Positions 1 to 9,057 of a stretch of 64,000 bases of DNA are shown piece by piece. Source of the DNA: Variovorax sp. (GTDB lineage Bacteria; Pseudomonadota; Gammaproteobacteria; Burkholderiales; Burkholderiaceae_C); contig SEGS01000033.1 in the NCBI GenBank assembly GCA_004210915.1, positions 1 to 64,000 of the forward strand, read 5' to 3'. Under the pieces are notes generated by a model. The model did no database searches. It had not been told where the DNA came from and was given only the letters and a program-made list of their open reading frames with translations. The position numbers and the translations under genes are program-made. Within the stretch, counting starts at the first letter, position 1. Every line of letters begins with the position of its first letter.

Positions 1-611
1 CAGTCCTTGAAGTAGGCATCGCCCGCGTACGGGGTGGCGCCGAATTCGACCAGGTCACCCGAGAGCAGGGCCTGCTCGCCGGGCAGCCAGACGATGGTGT
101 CGCCCTTGGTGTGGCCGCGACCGACCTGCAGCAGCTGCACTTCGAGCTTGCCCAGCCACAGGGTCATCTTGCCGGTGAAGGTCATGGTGGGCCAGGTCAT
201 GCCCGGGGGGACGGTTTCGACGCCGGCGAAGAGGCGCGGGAAGCGGCCGATTTCGCTGGCCTTGTCTTGCTCGCCGCGCTCGACGATGAGGTCCCAGGTG
301 TCCTGGCTGGCGATGATCTGTTGAGGTTGGTAAGCGCTCGCGCCCAGCACGCGCACGGCGTGGTAGTGGGTCAGGACGACGTACTGGATGGGTTTGTCGG
401 TGACTTCACGGATGCGGCGGATGACGTCGGCGGCCATGGCGGGGGTGGCCTGGGTGTCGGCCACGAGCACGGCGTTGTCGCCAATGATGATGCCCGTGTT
501 GGGGTCGCCCTCGGCCGTGTAGGCCCAGGCGTGTTCGGAGATCTGGCTGAAGGTGACCTTCTTTTCTTCGAGGTCGGCCTGGCTGGCGAATTTCTTGGCT
601 GGCGCGCTCAT
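1..611 (-). CDS. MBL-fold metallo-hydrolase (3' part cut by window edge)
   Basis: The first 203 residues are visible, read leftward from an ATG at 609-611; the C-terminus lies outside the window. The metallo-beta-lactamase fold is shown by THYHAVRVLG (H82, H84), a third metal ligand in GRGHTKGD (H167) and an acidic ligand in LLSGDLVEFG (D186). The usual HxHxDH motif is HxHAVR here, so the aspartate and histidine of the second metal site are missing. That variant matches a group of MBL hydrolases related to SoxH and quinoprotein-relay proteins. The gene diverges from the IclR gene at 749. The substrate cannot be read from the sequence. Confidence 0.85.
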   Translation of the reverse strand, partial: MSAPAKKFASQADLEEKKVTFSQISEHAWAYTAEGDPNTGIIIGDNAVLVADTQATPAMAADVIRRIREVTDKPIQYVVLTHYHAVRVLGASAYQPQQIIASQDTWDLIVERGEQDKASEIGRFPRLFAGVETVPPGMTWPTMTFTGKMTLWLGKLEVQLLQVGRGHTKGDTIVWLPGEQALLSGDLVEFGATPYAGDAYFKD

Positions 612-662
612 GGCGGTGTCTCCTGCGGTTGGGAATGTTCGTTGTTCGTCTAAAGCAAATCG

Positions 663-679
663 ATTCGCCCTGAACGAAT
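663..679. promoter_or_regulatory. Candidate operator between divergent MBL and IclR genes
   Basis: The 137-bp gap between the divergent genes holds a short inverted repeat, ATTCG-7 bases-CGAAT. Related TTCGT units occur just upstream at 638-650. IclR proteins usually bind short palindromes between themselves and a divergent target. Assigning this repeat to the adjacent IclR protein is inference. Confidence 0.3.
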
Positions 680-748
680 TGGTGGCAGTGTACCGAGCGA
701 ATCAGTTCATGTCTAATCCCTTCTCCATCAACGAACTTCAGGCAGGCC

Positions 749-1591
749 ATGGCCACTGCGGACAACGAGCGCGCCCAGCGCGGCATCCAGAGCATCGAGG
801 TGGGTGGCCAGCTGCTGCGCGCACTGGTTCACCACGGCCGCCCGATGGCGCTGAAAGACCTCGCGCGGGAGGCCGACATGGCGCCGGCCAAGGCGCACCC
901 GTACATGGTCAGCTTCGGGCGGCTCGGGCTGATCGAGCAGGACCGCGCCAGCGGCCACTATCTGCTCGGACCGCTCGCCCTGCAATTGGGGTTGATCGGC
1001 CTCCAGCAAGCCGACCCGATCCAGATCGCCACGCCGCTGATCGCCGAGCTCGCGCAGCAGACCGGCCAGACCGTGGCCATCGCCGTTTGGGGCGACCGCG
1101 GCGCGACCATCGTGCGGTTGGCCGAATCGCCCTCGCCGGTCCACGTGAACATGCGGCACGGCACAGTGTTCTCGCTCACCAACACGGCTTCGGGACGGCT
1201 GTTTGGCGCTTACCTGGAAGAAGCGACGGTCCGACAAATGCTGGAAGACGAGCGCACGCGCCACAAGCAGCGCGACCGCACCGCGCGCACCGGCATGCCG
1301 CTGCCCGTACCGCCCCCGTCCTGGAAGGGCTTCGAGCCGCAACTGGAGGAAGTCCGCCGCCACGGCCTGAGCCGCTCCGAGGGCGAGATCGTGCCGGGCG
1401 TCAACGCCATGGCGGCGCCGGTGTTCGATGCGAGCGGCGACATCGTTCTGTCGCTCACGGCGATCGGCCCCGCGGGCATCTTCGACACGGCATGGGACGG
1501 GGCCATCGCCCGCGCACTCAAGGGCGCGGCCGCCAGCGTGTCACAGCGGCTGGGCGCTGCTCGCCTGGAGCGCGGGTCGACCCCCAAGTGA
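749..1591 (+). CDS. IclR-family transcriptional regulator
   Basis: A 280-residue protein of normal IclR length. Residues about 12-75 form the winged helix-turn-helix (GGQLLRALVHHGRPMALKDL, then the recognition helix region around APAKAHPYM). The rest is the effector-binding domain, with the typical SPSPVHVNMRHGTVFSL and VNAMAAPVFDASGDIVLSL stretches. IclR proteins regulate catabolic operons by binding small aromatic or carboxylic acids. The divergent MBL hydrolase at 1-611 is the obvious candidate target. The ATG at 749 gives a complete N-terminus. The effector is unknown. Confidence 0.92.
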   Translation: MATADNERAQRGIQSIEVGGQLLRALVHHGRPMALKDLAREADMAPAKAHPYMVSFGRLGLIEQDRASGHYLLGPLALQLGLIGLQQADPIQIATPLIAELAQQTGQTVAIAVWGDRGATIVRLAESPSPVHVNMRHGTVFSLTNTASGRLFGAYLEEATVRQMLEDERTRHKQRDRTARTGMPLPVPPPSWKGFEPQLEEVRRHGLSRSEGEIVPGVNAMAAPVFDASGDIVLSLTAIGPAGIFDTAWDGAIARALKGAAASVSQRLGAARLERGSTPK

Positions 1592-1645
1592 GGGCTGGCG
1601 CCCGTCCGCTCGCTTGCGCTGGGGACGGCTTCCGGCCGTCAGCCC
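1592..1645. terminator. Stem-loop between convergent genes
   Basis: GACGGC (1624-1629) pairs with GCCGTC (1635-1640) around a five-base loop, and GGGCTG (1592-1597) can pair with CAGCCC (1640-1645). It fills the gap between the IclR stop and the stop of the leftward small gene. There is no U-tract, so it is a weak candidate bidirectional terminator. Confidence 0.35.
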
Positions 1646-1646
1646 A

Positions 1647-1868
1647 CTACCCTTTCCGTCCCCCGAACACCAGCAGCGCCGCACCGGCCACGATGGCGGC
1701 AACCCCGGCCCACACCGGGAAGTTGACGGTTTCTTTTTCCTTCACCGACAACTCCAGCGGCCCCAGCTTGGCCTGATGGGTTTCCCTGGTGAAGCTGAAG
1801 CCGCCGAGGCCCAGCCCGGCGATGCCGGCGACGATGAGGACGATGCCGATCAGGCGGGTGGCGTTCAT
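1647..1868 (-). CDS. Small two-helix membrane protein
   Basis: A 73-residue protein with two hydrophobic segments (residues about 5-25 and 50-70) joined by a charged loop containing KLGPLELSVKEKETVNFP. It starts at an ATG (1866-1868) behind a purine-rich stretch. The layout resembles small DUF3185-type membrane proteins, but I do not recognise the family with confidence. It lies 38 bp downstream of the lipoprotein gene of the MCE operon on the same strand and may be its last gene. The function is unknown. Confidence 0.65.
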   Translation of the reverse strand: MNATRLIGIVLIVAGIAGLGLGGFSFTRETHQAKLGPLELSVKEKETVNFPVWAGVAAIVAGAALLVFGGRKG

Positions 1869-1906
1869 GGGAAGTCTCCGTTGGAGTTGACGTGAAAAGA
1901 GCAGTA

Positions 1907-2575
1907 TCAACGCGTCTGGTCGACCCACTGCACGAGTTCGGCCACAGCCGCATCGCTGGCCGCGGCCAGTGCCTTGACGCCGCCGGGCGCGTCGGCGCTG
2001 GCGGCCGGGCGCTGCACCGTGACGAGCTTCTGGCCCAGCACCTGGTCGCCACCCGGCGTGCTGCGCGACAAGGTCGCGCGCAGGCGCACCAGCCCCGTGC
2101 TGGAGGCGGGCCCGTCGAAGTAGTGGCTGAACTCTTCGAGCGAGATGCGCAGGGTGTCGGGCACGCGGCCGGCCGTGCGTGCCAGCGTGGCACTTTCTTC
2201 CGGGCTCAGCACGGTGCGGCGCGTCGCCAGCACATCGCGCAAGCGCTGCCGCAGCAACTGCGCGGGCGCCATGCTCCAGCGCGATTGGCCGTAGGGACGC
2301 AGCGCGTTGTCGTCGGCGTAGCCCAGGCGGTAGAGCAGCTGCGTGCTGTCGAGCCGCGGATTGCTCTCGATCTCGGCCAGCGTGATGGGCGGCAGTGCAG
2401 CGGCCGTAGCGGGCGCGGGCGTGCTGGTCAGCGGGCCCGGGCCGAAGTCGTACAGCGTGGCGCGCACCGGCTTGTCGGGCAAGGCGCCGCAGCCCGCAAC
2501 GAGCAGCGCGGCGGCCAATGCACCTGCGGCGCCGGCAAAAGTTCTTCTGGAAACGGTCATGGTCTTCCCCTTCAT
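1907..2575 (-). CDS. ABC transport auxiliary lipoprotein (PqiC/MCE-partner family)
   Basis: A 222-residue lipoprotein. The N-terminus has a basic segment (SRRTFAG), a hydrophobic run and a lipobox LLVAGC near residues 25-30, so it should be lipidated. The remainder fits the ABC-type transport auxiliary lipoprotein domain (PqiC/YmbA-like), whose members accompany MCE permeases and sit in the outer membrane. Its start overlaps the MlaD-like stop by 4 bp, showing translational coupling. A second ATG five codons in (MTVSRR) is an equally good start and would give a shorter n-region. Confidence 0.87.
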   Translation of the reverse strand: MKGKTMTVSRRTFAGAAGALAAALLVAGCGALPDKPVRATLYDFGPGPLTSTPAPATAAALPPITLAEIESNPRLDSTQLLYRLGYADDNALRPYGQSRWSMAPAQLLRQRLRDVLATRRTVLSPEESATLARTAGRVPDTLRISLEEFSHYFDGPASSTGLVRLRATLSRSTPGGDQVLGQKLVTVQRPAASADAPGGVKALAAASDAAVAELVQWVDQTR

Positions 2576-3558
2576 GGGCGTTCTGCGCGCGCGGCCGGCG
2601 CGCTGAAGCCGGGCTCGCCCGGCCCTGCGGCCACGCCGCCGTCACCGAACAGCAGCGATTGCGGGTTGTCGTTGATGCCATCGGCCGCGCGGCCCAGCCG
2701 GCGCACGGCCCGCGAGGTGTCGTCCGCCACGCGGTTCACGCGCGGCAAGGTGGCGGAGTTGAAGGAGTCGACCGCCTGCGACAGCGCCTTCGTGCCGTCG
2801 GCCAGACCATCGAGCGGCCCATCCGGCGCATTGAGCCGACTCACCGTGCTGTTGAAGTTGTTGGCAGTGCGCGAGACGTCGCCGGCCGCCGTCTTCAGCG
2901 AGGCCATGGTGTCGCTGGTGCGCGCGACCAGCGGCGGCAAGGCAGCCAGTGTCGGGTTGAGCCCCTTCTTGACCGTGTCGTCGAGCGAGCGCGTCAACTG
3001 GTTCGCGCTGGCCGCGGCCTGCGCGATGTTCTCGAGCGCGTCCGCAATGCGCTTCTGGTTGGCATCGCCCATCACCGTGTTGACGCGCTTCGTGACCTCT
3101 TCGACCTGATTGATGATCGCTTCGCCGCGGTCCTGCAATTGCGCGAGCACCGAGGGCTTGAGCGGGATGCGCGGCGGCGCATCGTTGTTGGGCGCGAGGG
3201 CGACCTGCGAGCCGCCCTCGTCGTCGAGCGCGATGAAGGCCAGGCCCGTCACGCCCTGGTAGCTGAGCGTCGCGAAGCTCGACTGCGTGAGCGGCACGCG
3301 CTCGTCGACCGAGATGCGCACCCGCACATTGCCCTTGGTCGTCGGATCGAAATCGATCGAAGTCACGCGTCCCACCGCGATGCCGCGGTAACGCACCACC
3401 GCTTGCGGTTGCAGCCCGCTGACGGCATCGCGCGTGGACAGCTCGTAGATGTTGCGCACCGTGTCGTCGCGCGTCATCCACACGATGATGCCGATGAGCA
3501 CCGCGAGCAGCCCGAGCACGAAGGCCCCGGCGGCCATGGCGTGTGATTTGTTTTCCAT
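2572..3558 (-). CDS. MlaD/MCE-family substrate-binding protein
   Basis: A 328-residue protein with one N-terminal transmembrane helix (about 9-31, FVLGLLAVLIGIIVWM) and an MCE domain at about 40-120 (VVRYRGIAVGRVTSIDFDP, GVTGLAFIAL). A long helical tail follows, typical of periplasm-spanning MCE proteins that carry phospholipids between membranes. It lies between the ATPase gene (5 bp gap) and the lipoprotein gene (4 bp overlap) in a leftward operon. It is longer than E. coli MlaD (about 180 residues) and closer to PqiB/Mce-type organisation. The exact lipid is unknown. Confidence 0.92.
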   Translation of the reverse strand: MENKSHAMAAGAFVLGLLAVLIGIIVWMTRDDTVRNIYELSTRDAVSGLQPQAVVRYRGIAVGRVTSIDFDPTTKGNVRVRISVDERVPLTQSSFATLSYQGVTGLAFIALDDEGGSQVALAPNNDAPPRIPLKPSVLAQLQDRGEAIINQVEEVTKRVNTVMGDANQKRIADALENIAQAAASANQLTRSLDDTVKKGLNPTLAALPPLVARTSDTMASLKTAAGDVSRTANNFNSTVSRLNAPDGPLDGLADGTKALSQAVDSFNSATLPRVNRVADDTSRAVRRLGRAADGINDNPQSLLFGDGGVAAGPGEPGFSAPAARAERP

Positions 3559-3563
3559 GCGGT

Positions 3564-4349
3564 CTACCTCTCGTCGTGCAAGGCTTCCATGGCGCGCTTG
3601 CCGCGGCCGCCAAGGAAGTAGGTTTGGATGAAGGGGTGGTCGAAGGCGATGACCTCGCGCGCGGTGCCGTTGACGATCACCTTCTGGTCGGCCAGCACCG
3701 CGATCCGGGTGCTCAGGTCGAGCAGCGTGTCGAGGTCGTGCGTGACCATCACCACCGTGAGCCCGAGCTCGCTGTGCAGGCCGCGCAACAAGTCGCAGAA
3801 ACTGTCCGACGCTTCAGGGTCGAGCCCGGCCGTGGGCTCGTCGAGCAGCAGCAGCGGCGGGTCCATGATCAGCGCGCGCGCCAGCGCCACGCGCTTGATC
3901 ATGCCGCCCGACAGGTCCGACGGGCTCTTGTTCGCGTGCTGCGGGCCGAGCCCCACCATCTGCAGCTTGACCAGCGCGGCATCGCGGATCAGCGCGTCGG
4001 GCAGCAACTGCAGTTCGCGCAGCGGGAAGGCGATGTTCTCCAGCACGCTGAACGCGGAGAACAGCGCGCCATGCTGGAACAGCATGCCCACGTGGGCCGC
4101 GCCCGAGGCGCTGAGTTCGCCCGGCGCCTGACCCAGCACCTCGACCTCGCCCTTCGTCGGTTTCTGCAGACCGAGGATCTGGCGCAGCAGCACCGTCTTG
4201 CCCGAGCCCGAGCCACCGACCAGCGACAGCACCTCGCCCTGGCGGACCGTGAGGTCGAGGTCGCGATGCACGACCTGCTCTTCGTCGCCCTTGCCGAAGA
4301 CGGTCCAGAGCTTGCGGATCTCCACCACGTTGCGTTCGCTGCTGCTCAT
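3564..4349 (-). CDS. MCE-system ABC transporter ATP-binding protein (MlaF-like)
   Basis: A 261-residue ABC ATPase: Walker A GGSGSGKT, signature LSGGM, Walker B LLLLDEPTAGLD and H-loop VMVTHDLD. The full open frame extends further upstream, but the ATG at 4347-4349 (MSSSERNVVEIR) overlaps the permease stop by 4 bp and matches family start positions. It should drive lipid movement through the MlaE-like permease at 4346-5512. The short C-terminal tail is typical of MlaF. Confidence 0.92.
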   Translation of the reverse strand: MSSSERNVVEIRKLWTVFGKGDEEQVVHRDLDLTVRQGEVLSLVGGSGSGKTVLLRQILGLQKPTKGEVEVLGQAPGELSASGAAHVGMLFQHGALFSAFSVLENIAFPLRELQLLPDALIRDAALVKLQMVGLGPQHANKSPSDLSGGMIKRVALARALIMDPPLLLLDEPTAGLDPEASDSFCDLLRGLHSELGLTVVMVTHDLDTLLDLSTRIAVLADQKVIVNGTAREVIAFDHPFIQTYFLGGRGKRAMEALHDER

Positions 4350-5512
4350 CGGAACCCCACGCCGCGGAACAGCACCGCGAACAGCGCATCGACCAGGATC
4401 ACGATGGTGATCGACGTGACCACCGACGAGGTCGTGCCCTTGCCCAGGCTCTCGGTGTTGGGCTTGACCTTCATGCCAAAGTAGCAGCCCACCAGCGCGA
4501 TCAGGATGCCGAACACCGCGGACTTGGCGGTGGCCAGCACCAGGTTCGACAACGGCACCGCGCGTGGCAGCGCCGAAAGGAAGTAAGCGGGCGAGATGTC
4601 GAGCGCCGCATCGGCCGCGAGCATGCCGCCGGCCAGCGCCGCCATCGACGTCCACAGGCTGATCAGCGGCATCGCGATGGCCAGTGCCAGCACGCGCGGC
4701 ATCACGAGCCGGTAGCCGTGCGGGATGCCCATCACGCGCATCGCATCGAGCTCGTCGGTCACGCGCATCACGCCGATCTGCGCGGTGATCGCCGAGCCGG
4801 AGCGGCCTGCGATCAGCACGGCCGCGAGCACCGGGCCGAGCTCGCGCACCAGCGACAGGCCGAGGATGTTGACGATGAAGGTCTCCGCGCCGTACTGGCG
4901 CAACTGCTGCGACGTGAGGTACGCGAGCACCACGCCGATCAGCAGGCCGACCAACGCCGTGATCGGCAAGGCGGTGGCGCCGAATTGATAGAGGTGCCCC
5001 GAAAAGTCGCGCCACGGTGCGCGGTGCGGCGCGCGGATCAGCCGGCCCACATCCAGTATCAGTTGTCCGATCAGCCCGATGAAATCGCGCGGAACGATCA
5101 GCGCGCGCGGCCCCCGGTGCGAGAAGGCCTTGAAGCGCTCACCCAGTGTCGGCGGCGGCTCGACGGGCATGTCGACCGTGAACTCGGCGACATGCTCGAG
5201 CACGGCTTTGTGCGGCGGGTCCAGCTCGATCTGCGCGGGCCAGGCGCGGCCCCAGTGGTTCCAGAGCAGCTGCGCGCCGATGTGATCGAGCTGATCGACG
5301 GCGCGAAGATCCCAGGCGCGATCGTCGCGGTGCGGCACCTGCCGGAGCGCGGTGGACACTGCGTCCCAGGTCGATGGTTGTGACAGCGCCAGCGCGGTCC
5401 AGCGGCCGGTCAGCGCGGTCCATTCGCGCCCGGCCTCGTCGCGCATCGTCAGCGACGGCAGCGTGCTGTCGGCAGGCGACACGTTGTCAGGCGGCGAAGG
5501 CGGTTGGGGCAT
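4346..5512 (-). CDS. MlaE-family permease with N-terminal STAS-like domain
   Basis: A 388-residue protein. Residues about 20-115 look like a STAS domain (GRWTALALSQPSTWDAV, then WDLRAVDQLDHIGAQLLW). Residues 130-388 are the MlaE permease core with GLIGQLILDVGRL, the LVRELGPVLAAVLIAGRSGSA box and several hydrophobic helices. In E. coli the STAS partner is a separate protein, MlaB; here it is fused to the permease. It is the first gene of the leftward MCE operon, and the promoter should lie in 5513-5725, shared with the divergent mmsA. Confidence 0.92.
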   Translation of the reverse strand: MPQPPSPPDNVSPADSTLPSLTMRDEAGREWTALTGRWTALALSQPSTWDAVSTALRQVPHRDDRAWDLRAVDQLDHIGAQLLWNHWGRAWPAQIELDPPHKAVLEHVAEFTVDMPVEPPPTLGERFKAFSHRGPRALIVPRDFIGLIGQLILDVGRLIRAPHRAPWRDFSGHLYQFGATALPITALVGLLIGVVLAYLTSQQLRQYGAETFIVNILGLSLVRELGPVLAAVLIAGRSGSAITAQIGVMRVTDELDAMRVMGIPHGYRLVMPRVLALAIAMPLISLWTSMAALAGGMLAADAALDISPAYFLSALPRAVPLSNLVLATAKSAVFGILIALVGCYFGMKVKPNTESLGKGTTSSVVTSITIVILVDALFAVLFRGVGFR

Positions 5513-5725
5513 GGCGGCGCGGTGCGCGATTCAGAGGGCAGTGGAAGGCGAACAACGCAGCATCCTAACCGTGGGTTCCCGCGCGGAATACCCGCTTGCA
5601 GGCGCTGCGCAGCGTAGGCCGAATGCGCCTGTACTGCCCGGCCACAGGGGTTTGCGCCGGTTTGCCACAATCGCTGTTTTCAGTCCGCCACACGCACGCC
5701 CGCAGCGAGCACGCAGGAGAACCCG

Positions 5726-7255
5726 ATGACCCGCCCCGCCAAGCCCATCCATCACTTCATCGGCGGCCGCGTTGCAGCACCGTCGTCCAGCCGCACCCAG
5801 GAGGTCACGAATCCCGCCACCGGTGCAGTCACCGGCCACGTGGCGCTGGCCGACGGCGCGGATGTCGATGCGGCCGTGGCTGCCGCGCAGGCGGCCTTCC
5901 CGGCCTGGGCCGACACCCCGCCGATCCGCCGTGCGCGGGTGATGTTCAAGTTTCTCGAGCTGCTCAACCTGCACAAGGACGAGCTCGCCCACCTGATCAC
6001 GGCCGAGCACGGCAAGGTCTTCACCGATGCGCAGGGCGAAGTCTCGCGCGGCATCGACATCGTCGAATTCGCCTGCGGCATTCCCCAGCTGCTCAAGGGC
6101 GACTTCACCGACCAGGTGAGCACCGGCATCGACAACTGGACGCTGCGCCAGCCGCTGGGCGTGGTCGCAGGCATCACGCCCTTCAACTTTCCCGTGATGG
6201 TGCCGATGTGGATGTTCCCGGTCGCCATCGCCGCGGGCAACTGCTTCATCCTGAAGCCCAGCCCGACCGACCCGAGCGCGTCGCTGCGCATGGCCGAGCT
6301 GTTGAAGGAAGCGGGCCTGCCCGATGGCGTGTTCAACGTCGTCCAGGGCGACAAGGTCGCGGTCGATGCGCTGCTGGAGCATCCCGACGTGAAGGCCGTG
6401 AGCTTCGTCGGCTCCACGCCGATTGCCAACTACATCTACGAGACCGGTGCGCGCCACGGCAAGCGCGTGCAGGCGCTGGGCGGCGCGAAGAACCACATGG
6501 TGGTGATGCCCGATGCCGACATCGACCAGGCGGTCGATGCGCTGATCGGCGCGGGCTACGGCTCGGCCGGCGAGCGCTGCATGGCGATCAGCGTGGCGGT
6601 GTTGGTGGGCGATGTGGCCGACAAGCTGCTGCCGAAGCTCATCGAGCGCACGAAGACGCTCAAGGTGCTGGACGGCGAGAACCTCGCGGCCGAGATGGGG
6701 CCGATCGTGACGAAGGCCGCGCACGAACGCATCACCGGCTACATCGCGCTGGGCGAACAGGAAGGCGCGAAGCTGCTGGTCGACGGCCGCGGCTTCGACG
6801 CGACGACGGCGGGCAAGGACAACGGCACCGACACGGCGAACGGCTTCTGGATGGGCGGCACGCTGTTCGACCATGTCACTCCCGCCATGCGCATCTACAA
6901 GGAAGAGATCTTCGGCCCGGTGCTCGGCTGCGTGCGCGTGCACGATTTGAAGGAAGCGGTCGACCTGATCAACGACCACGAGTTCGGCAACGGTGTTTCC
7001 TGCTTCACGCGCGATGGCAACGTGGCGCGCGAGTTCTCGCGGCGCATCCAGGTCGGCATGGTCGGCATCAACGTGCCGATCCCGGTGCCAATGGCTTGGC
7101 ACGGCTTCGGCGGATGGAAGCGCTCGCTCTTCGGCGACATGCACGCCTACGGCGAGGAAGGCGTGCGCTTTTACACGAAGCAGAAATCGATCATGCAGCG
7201 CTGGCCCGAGAGCATCGGCAAGGGCGCCGAGTTCGTCATGCCCACAGCCAAGTAA
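5726..7255 (+). CDS. mmsA: Methylmalonate-semialdehyde dehydrogenase (CoA-acylating)
   Basis: A 509-residue aldehyde dehydrogenase that converts methylmalonate or malonate semialdehyde to propionyl- or acetyl-CoA in valine, inositol and beta-alanine catabolism. Hallmarks are [20 protein letters not shown], the MmsA-specific [14 protein letters not shown] block, the catalytic cysteine in GSAGERCMA (C285) and the C-terminal [19 protein letters not shown]. The start ATG follows a good Shine-Dalgarno (AGGAGA). A strong intrinsic terminator at 7288-7324 separates it from the following GMC gene. Confidence 0.93.
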   Translation: MTRPAKPIHHFIGGRVAAPSSSRTQEVTNPATGAVTGHVALADGADVDAAVAAAQAAFPAWADTPPIRRARVMFKFLELLNLHKDELAHLITAEHGKVFTDAQGEVSRGIDIVEFACGIPQLLKGDFTDQVSTGIDNWTLRQPLGVVAGITPFNFPVMVPMWMFPVAIAAGNCFILKPSPTDPSASLRMAELLKEAGLPDGVFNVVQGDKVAVDALLEHPDVKAVSFVGSTPIANYIYETGARHGKRVQALGGAKNHMVVMPDADIDQAVDALIGAGYGSAGERCMAISVAVLVGDVADKLLPKLIERTKTLKVLDGENLAAEMGPIVTKAAHERITGYIALGEQEGAKLLVDGRGFDATTAGKDNGTDTANGFWMGGTLFDHVTPAMRIYKEEIFGPVLGCVRVHDLKEAVDLINDHEFGNGVSCFTRDGNVAREFSRRIQVGMVGINVPIPVPMAWHGFGGWKRSLFGDMHAYGEEGVRFYTKQKSIMQRWPESIGKGAEFVMPTAK

Positions 7256-7287
7256 GCATTCCGGAAGGGATCGCGCCCTAAACTGCC

Positions 7288-7324
7288 AAGCCCGAGGCCC
7301 GGACACACCGGCCCGGGCTTTTTT
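7288..7324 (+). terminator. Rho-independent terminator after mmsA
   Basis: An imperfect GC-rich stem, AAGCCCG-A-GGCCCGG against CCGGCCCGGGCTT, is followed by six T residues. It sits 33 bp after the mmsA stop and just before the GMC gene's ribosome-binding site. Confidence 0.8.
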
Positions 7325-7343
7325 CCCTTCTGGAGACAACGCG

Positions 7344-9047
7344 TTGAGCGACACCACTTTCGACTACATCGTCATCGGCGGCGGCACCGCCGGCGCACTG
7401 ATGTGCAACCGGCTCTCGCGCCAGTCGCAAAAGCGCACGCTCTTGATCGAGGCCGGCCGCAAGGACGACTACCACTGGATCCACATTCCGGTCGGCTACC
7501 TGCACTGCATCGGCAATGCGCGCACCGACTGGCTCTACAACACCGAGCCCGACGCGGGCCTCAATGGCCGCAGCCTGCGCTACCCGCGCGGCAAGACGCT
7601 GGGCGGGTCGTCCAGCATCAACGGGATGATCTACATGCGCGGCCAGGCGCGCGACTACGACCAGTGGGCGCAACTCACGGGCGACGATGCCTGGCGCTGG
7701 AGCGAGGTGCTGCCGGCCTTCAAGCAGCACGAGGACCACTACATCGGCGACGACGCGCAGGCCGCGCAGCGCGACGCCAACTTCAGCGCCTACCACGGGC
7801 ACGGCGGCGAATGGCGCGTCGAGAAGCAGCGGCTGCGCTGGGACATCCTCGACGCCTTCGCGCTGGCCGCGCAGGAAGCCGGCATTCCGCACACGACCGA
7901 CTTCAACCGCGGCGACAACGAGGGCGTGGGTTACTTCCAGGTCAACCAGAAGAACGGATGGCGATGGAACACCGCCAAGGCGTTCCTGCGGCCAACCTGC
8001 TACGGCCGGCCCAACTTCGAGATGTGGGTCAACGCCCATGTGACGAAGCTGATCGTCGAGACGCAACCCGACGGCACGCAGCGCTGCACCGGGGTGCAGG
8101 TGTGGGACGGCCACGAGATGGTGACGGCGCACGCCACCGAGCAGGTGGTGCTGTGCGGCGGCAGCATCGGCTCGCCGCAGATCCTGCAGCTGTCGGGCAT
8201 CGGACCGGGCGAACTGCTGCACCAGCACGGCATCGAGGTGGCGGCCGATCTGCCCGGCGTCGGGGCCAACCTGCAGGACCATCTGCAGATCCGCGCGGTC
8301 TACAAGATCAATGGCGCGCCGACGCTCAACGTGCTGGCCTCCACCAGCTTGGGCAAGGCGAAGATCGGCTGGGAGTACCTGACCAGGCGCAGCGGGCCGA
8401 TGAGCATGGCGCCGTCGCAGCTGGGGGCTTTCACGCGCAGCTCGGCCGAGCACGCGCACCCCAACCTCGAATACCACGTGCAGCCGCTCTCGCTCGATGC
8501 CTTCGGCGAGCCGCTGCACAGCTTTCCGGCGTTCACCGCGAGCGTGTGCAACCTCAACCCGACGAGCCGCGGCACGGTGCGCATCAAGAGCAACCGCTAC
8601 CAGGATGCGCCGGCCATCGCGCCCAACTACCTGAGCACCGAAGAAGACCGCAAGGTCGCGGCCGATTCGCTGCGGGTGACGCGCCGCATCGCTGGTCAGC
8701 CCGCGCTGGCGAAGTACCAACCCGAGGAATGGAAGCCCGGCGTGCAGTACCAGAGCGACGAGGATCTGGCGCGCCTGGCCGGCGACATCGCCACCACCAT
8801 CTTCCACCCCGTCGGGACGACCAAGATGGGCGCAGACAGCGACCCGATGGCGGTGCTGGATTCGCGCCTGCGCGTGCGCGACGGCCGCGGCGGCCTGATC
8901 GCGGGGCTGCGCGTGGTCGATGCGGGCGCGATGCCCACCATCACCAGCGGCAACACCAACAGCCCGACGCTGATGATGGCGGAGAAGGCGGCCGCGTGGA
9001 TCCGCGAGGAAGCGCGCAGCGCCCAGACCAGCGCGCAGGGCGTCTGA
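7344..9047 (+). CDS. GMC-family FAD oxidoreductase (choline dehydrogenase-like)
   Basis: A 567-residue flavoprotein. The N-terminal FAD motif is DYIVIGGGTAGALMCNRL, followed by the GMC signature RGKTLGGSSSINGMIYMRG. The C-terminus carries the catalytic histidine in FHPVGTTKMG and the second active-site pair in GNTNSPTLMM. The open frame extends upstream, but a TTG at 7344 lies 5 bp after TGGAGACAAC and directly after the mmsA terminator, so TTG is the probable start. Members oxidise alcohols; the substrate is not evident. The GNAT gene follows after 10 bp. Confidence 0.9.
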   Translation: MSDTTFDYIVIGGGTAGALMCNRLSRQSQKRTLLIEAGRKDDYHWIHIPVGYLHCIGNARTDWLYNTEPDAGLNGRSLRYPRGKTLGGSSSINGMIYMRGQARDYDQWAQLTGDDAWRWSEVLPAFKQHEDHYIGDDAQAAQRDANFSAYHGHGGEWRVEKQRLRWDILDAFALAAQEAGIPHTTDFNRGDNEGVGYFQVNQKNGWRWNTAKAFLRPTCYGRPNFEMWVNAHVTKLIVETQPDGTQRCTGVQVWDGHEMVTAHATEQVVLCGGSIGSPQILQLSGIGPGELLHQHGIEVAADLPGVGANLQDHLQIRAVYKINGAPTLNVLASTSLGKAKIGWEYLTRRSGPMSMAPSQLGAFTRSSAEHAHPNLEYHVQPLSLDAFGEPLHSFPAFTASVCNLNPTSRGTVRIKSNRYQDAPAIAPNYLSTEEDRKVAADSLRVTRRIAGQPALAKYQPEEWKPGVQYQSDEDLARLAGDIATTIFHPVGTTKMGADSDPMAVLDSRLRVRDGRGGLIAGLRVVDAGAMPTITSGNTNSPTLMMAEKAAAWIREEARSAQTSAQGV

Positions 9048-9057
9048 GGCTGCCGCC

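Noticed and set aside
5596-5625. CGCTGCGCAGCG palindrome between mlaE-like gene and mmsA as an operator
   Set aside because: A 12-bp GC palindrome is easily found by chance in this composition, and nothing else supports regulation there.
5531-7357. A 608-residue open frame antisense to mmsA
   Set aside because: It is a mirror of the high-GC third-position bias of mmsA; composition is His/Arg/Ala-rich with no domain.
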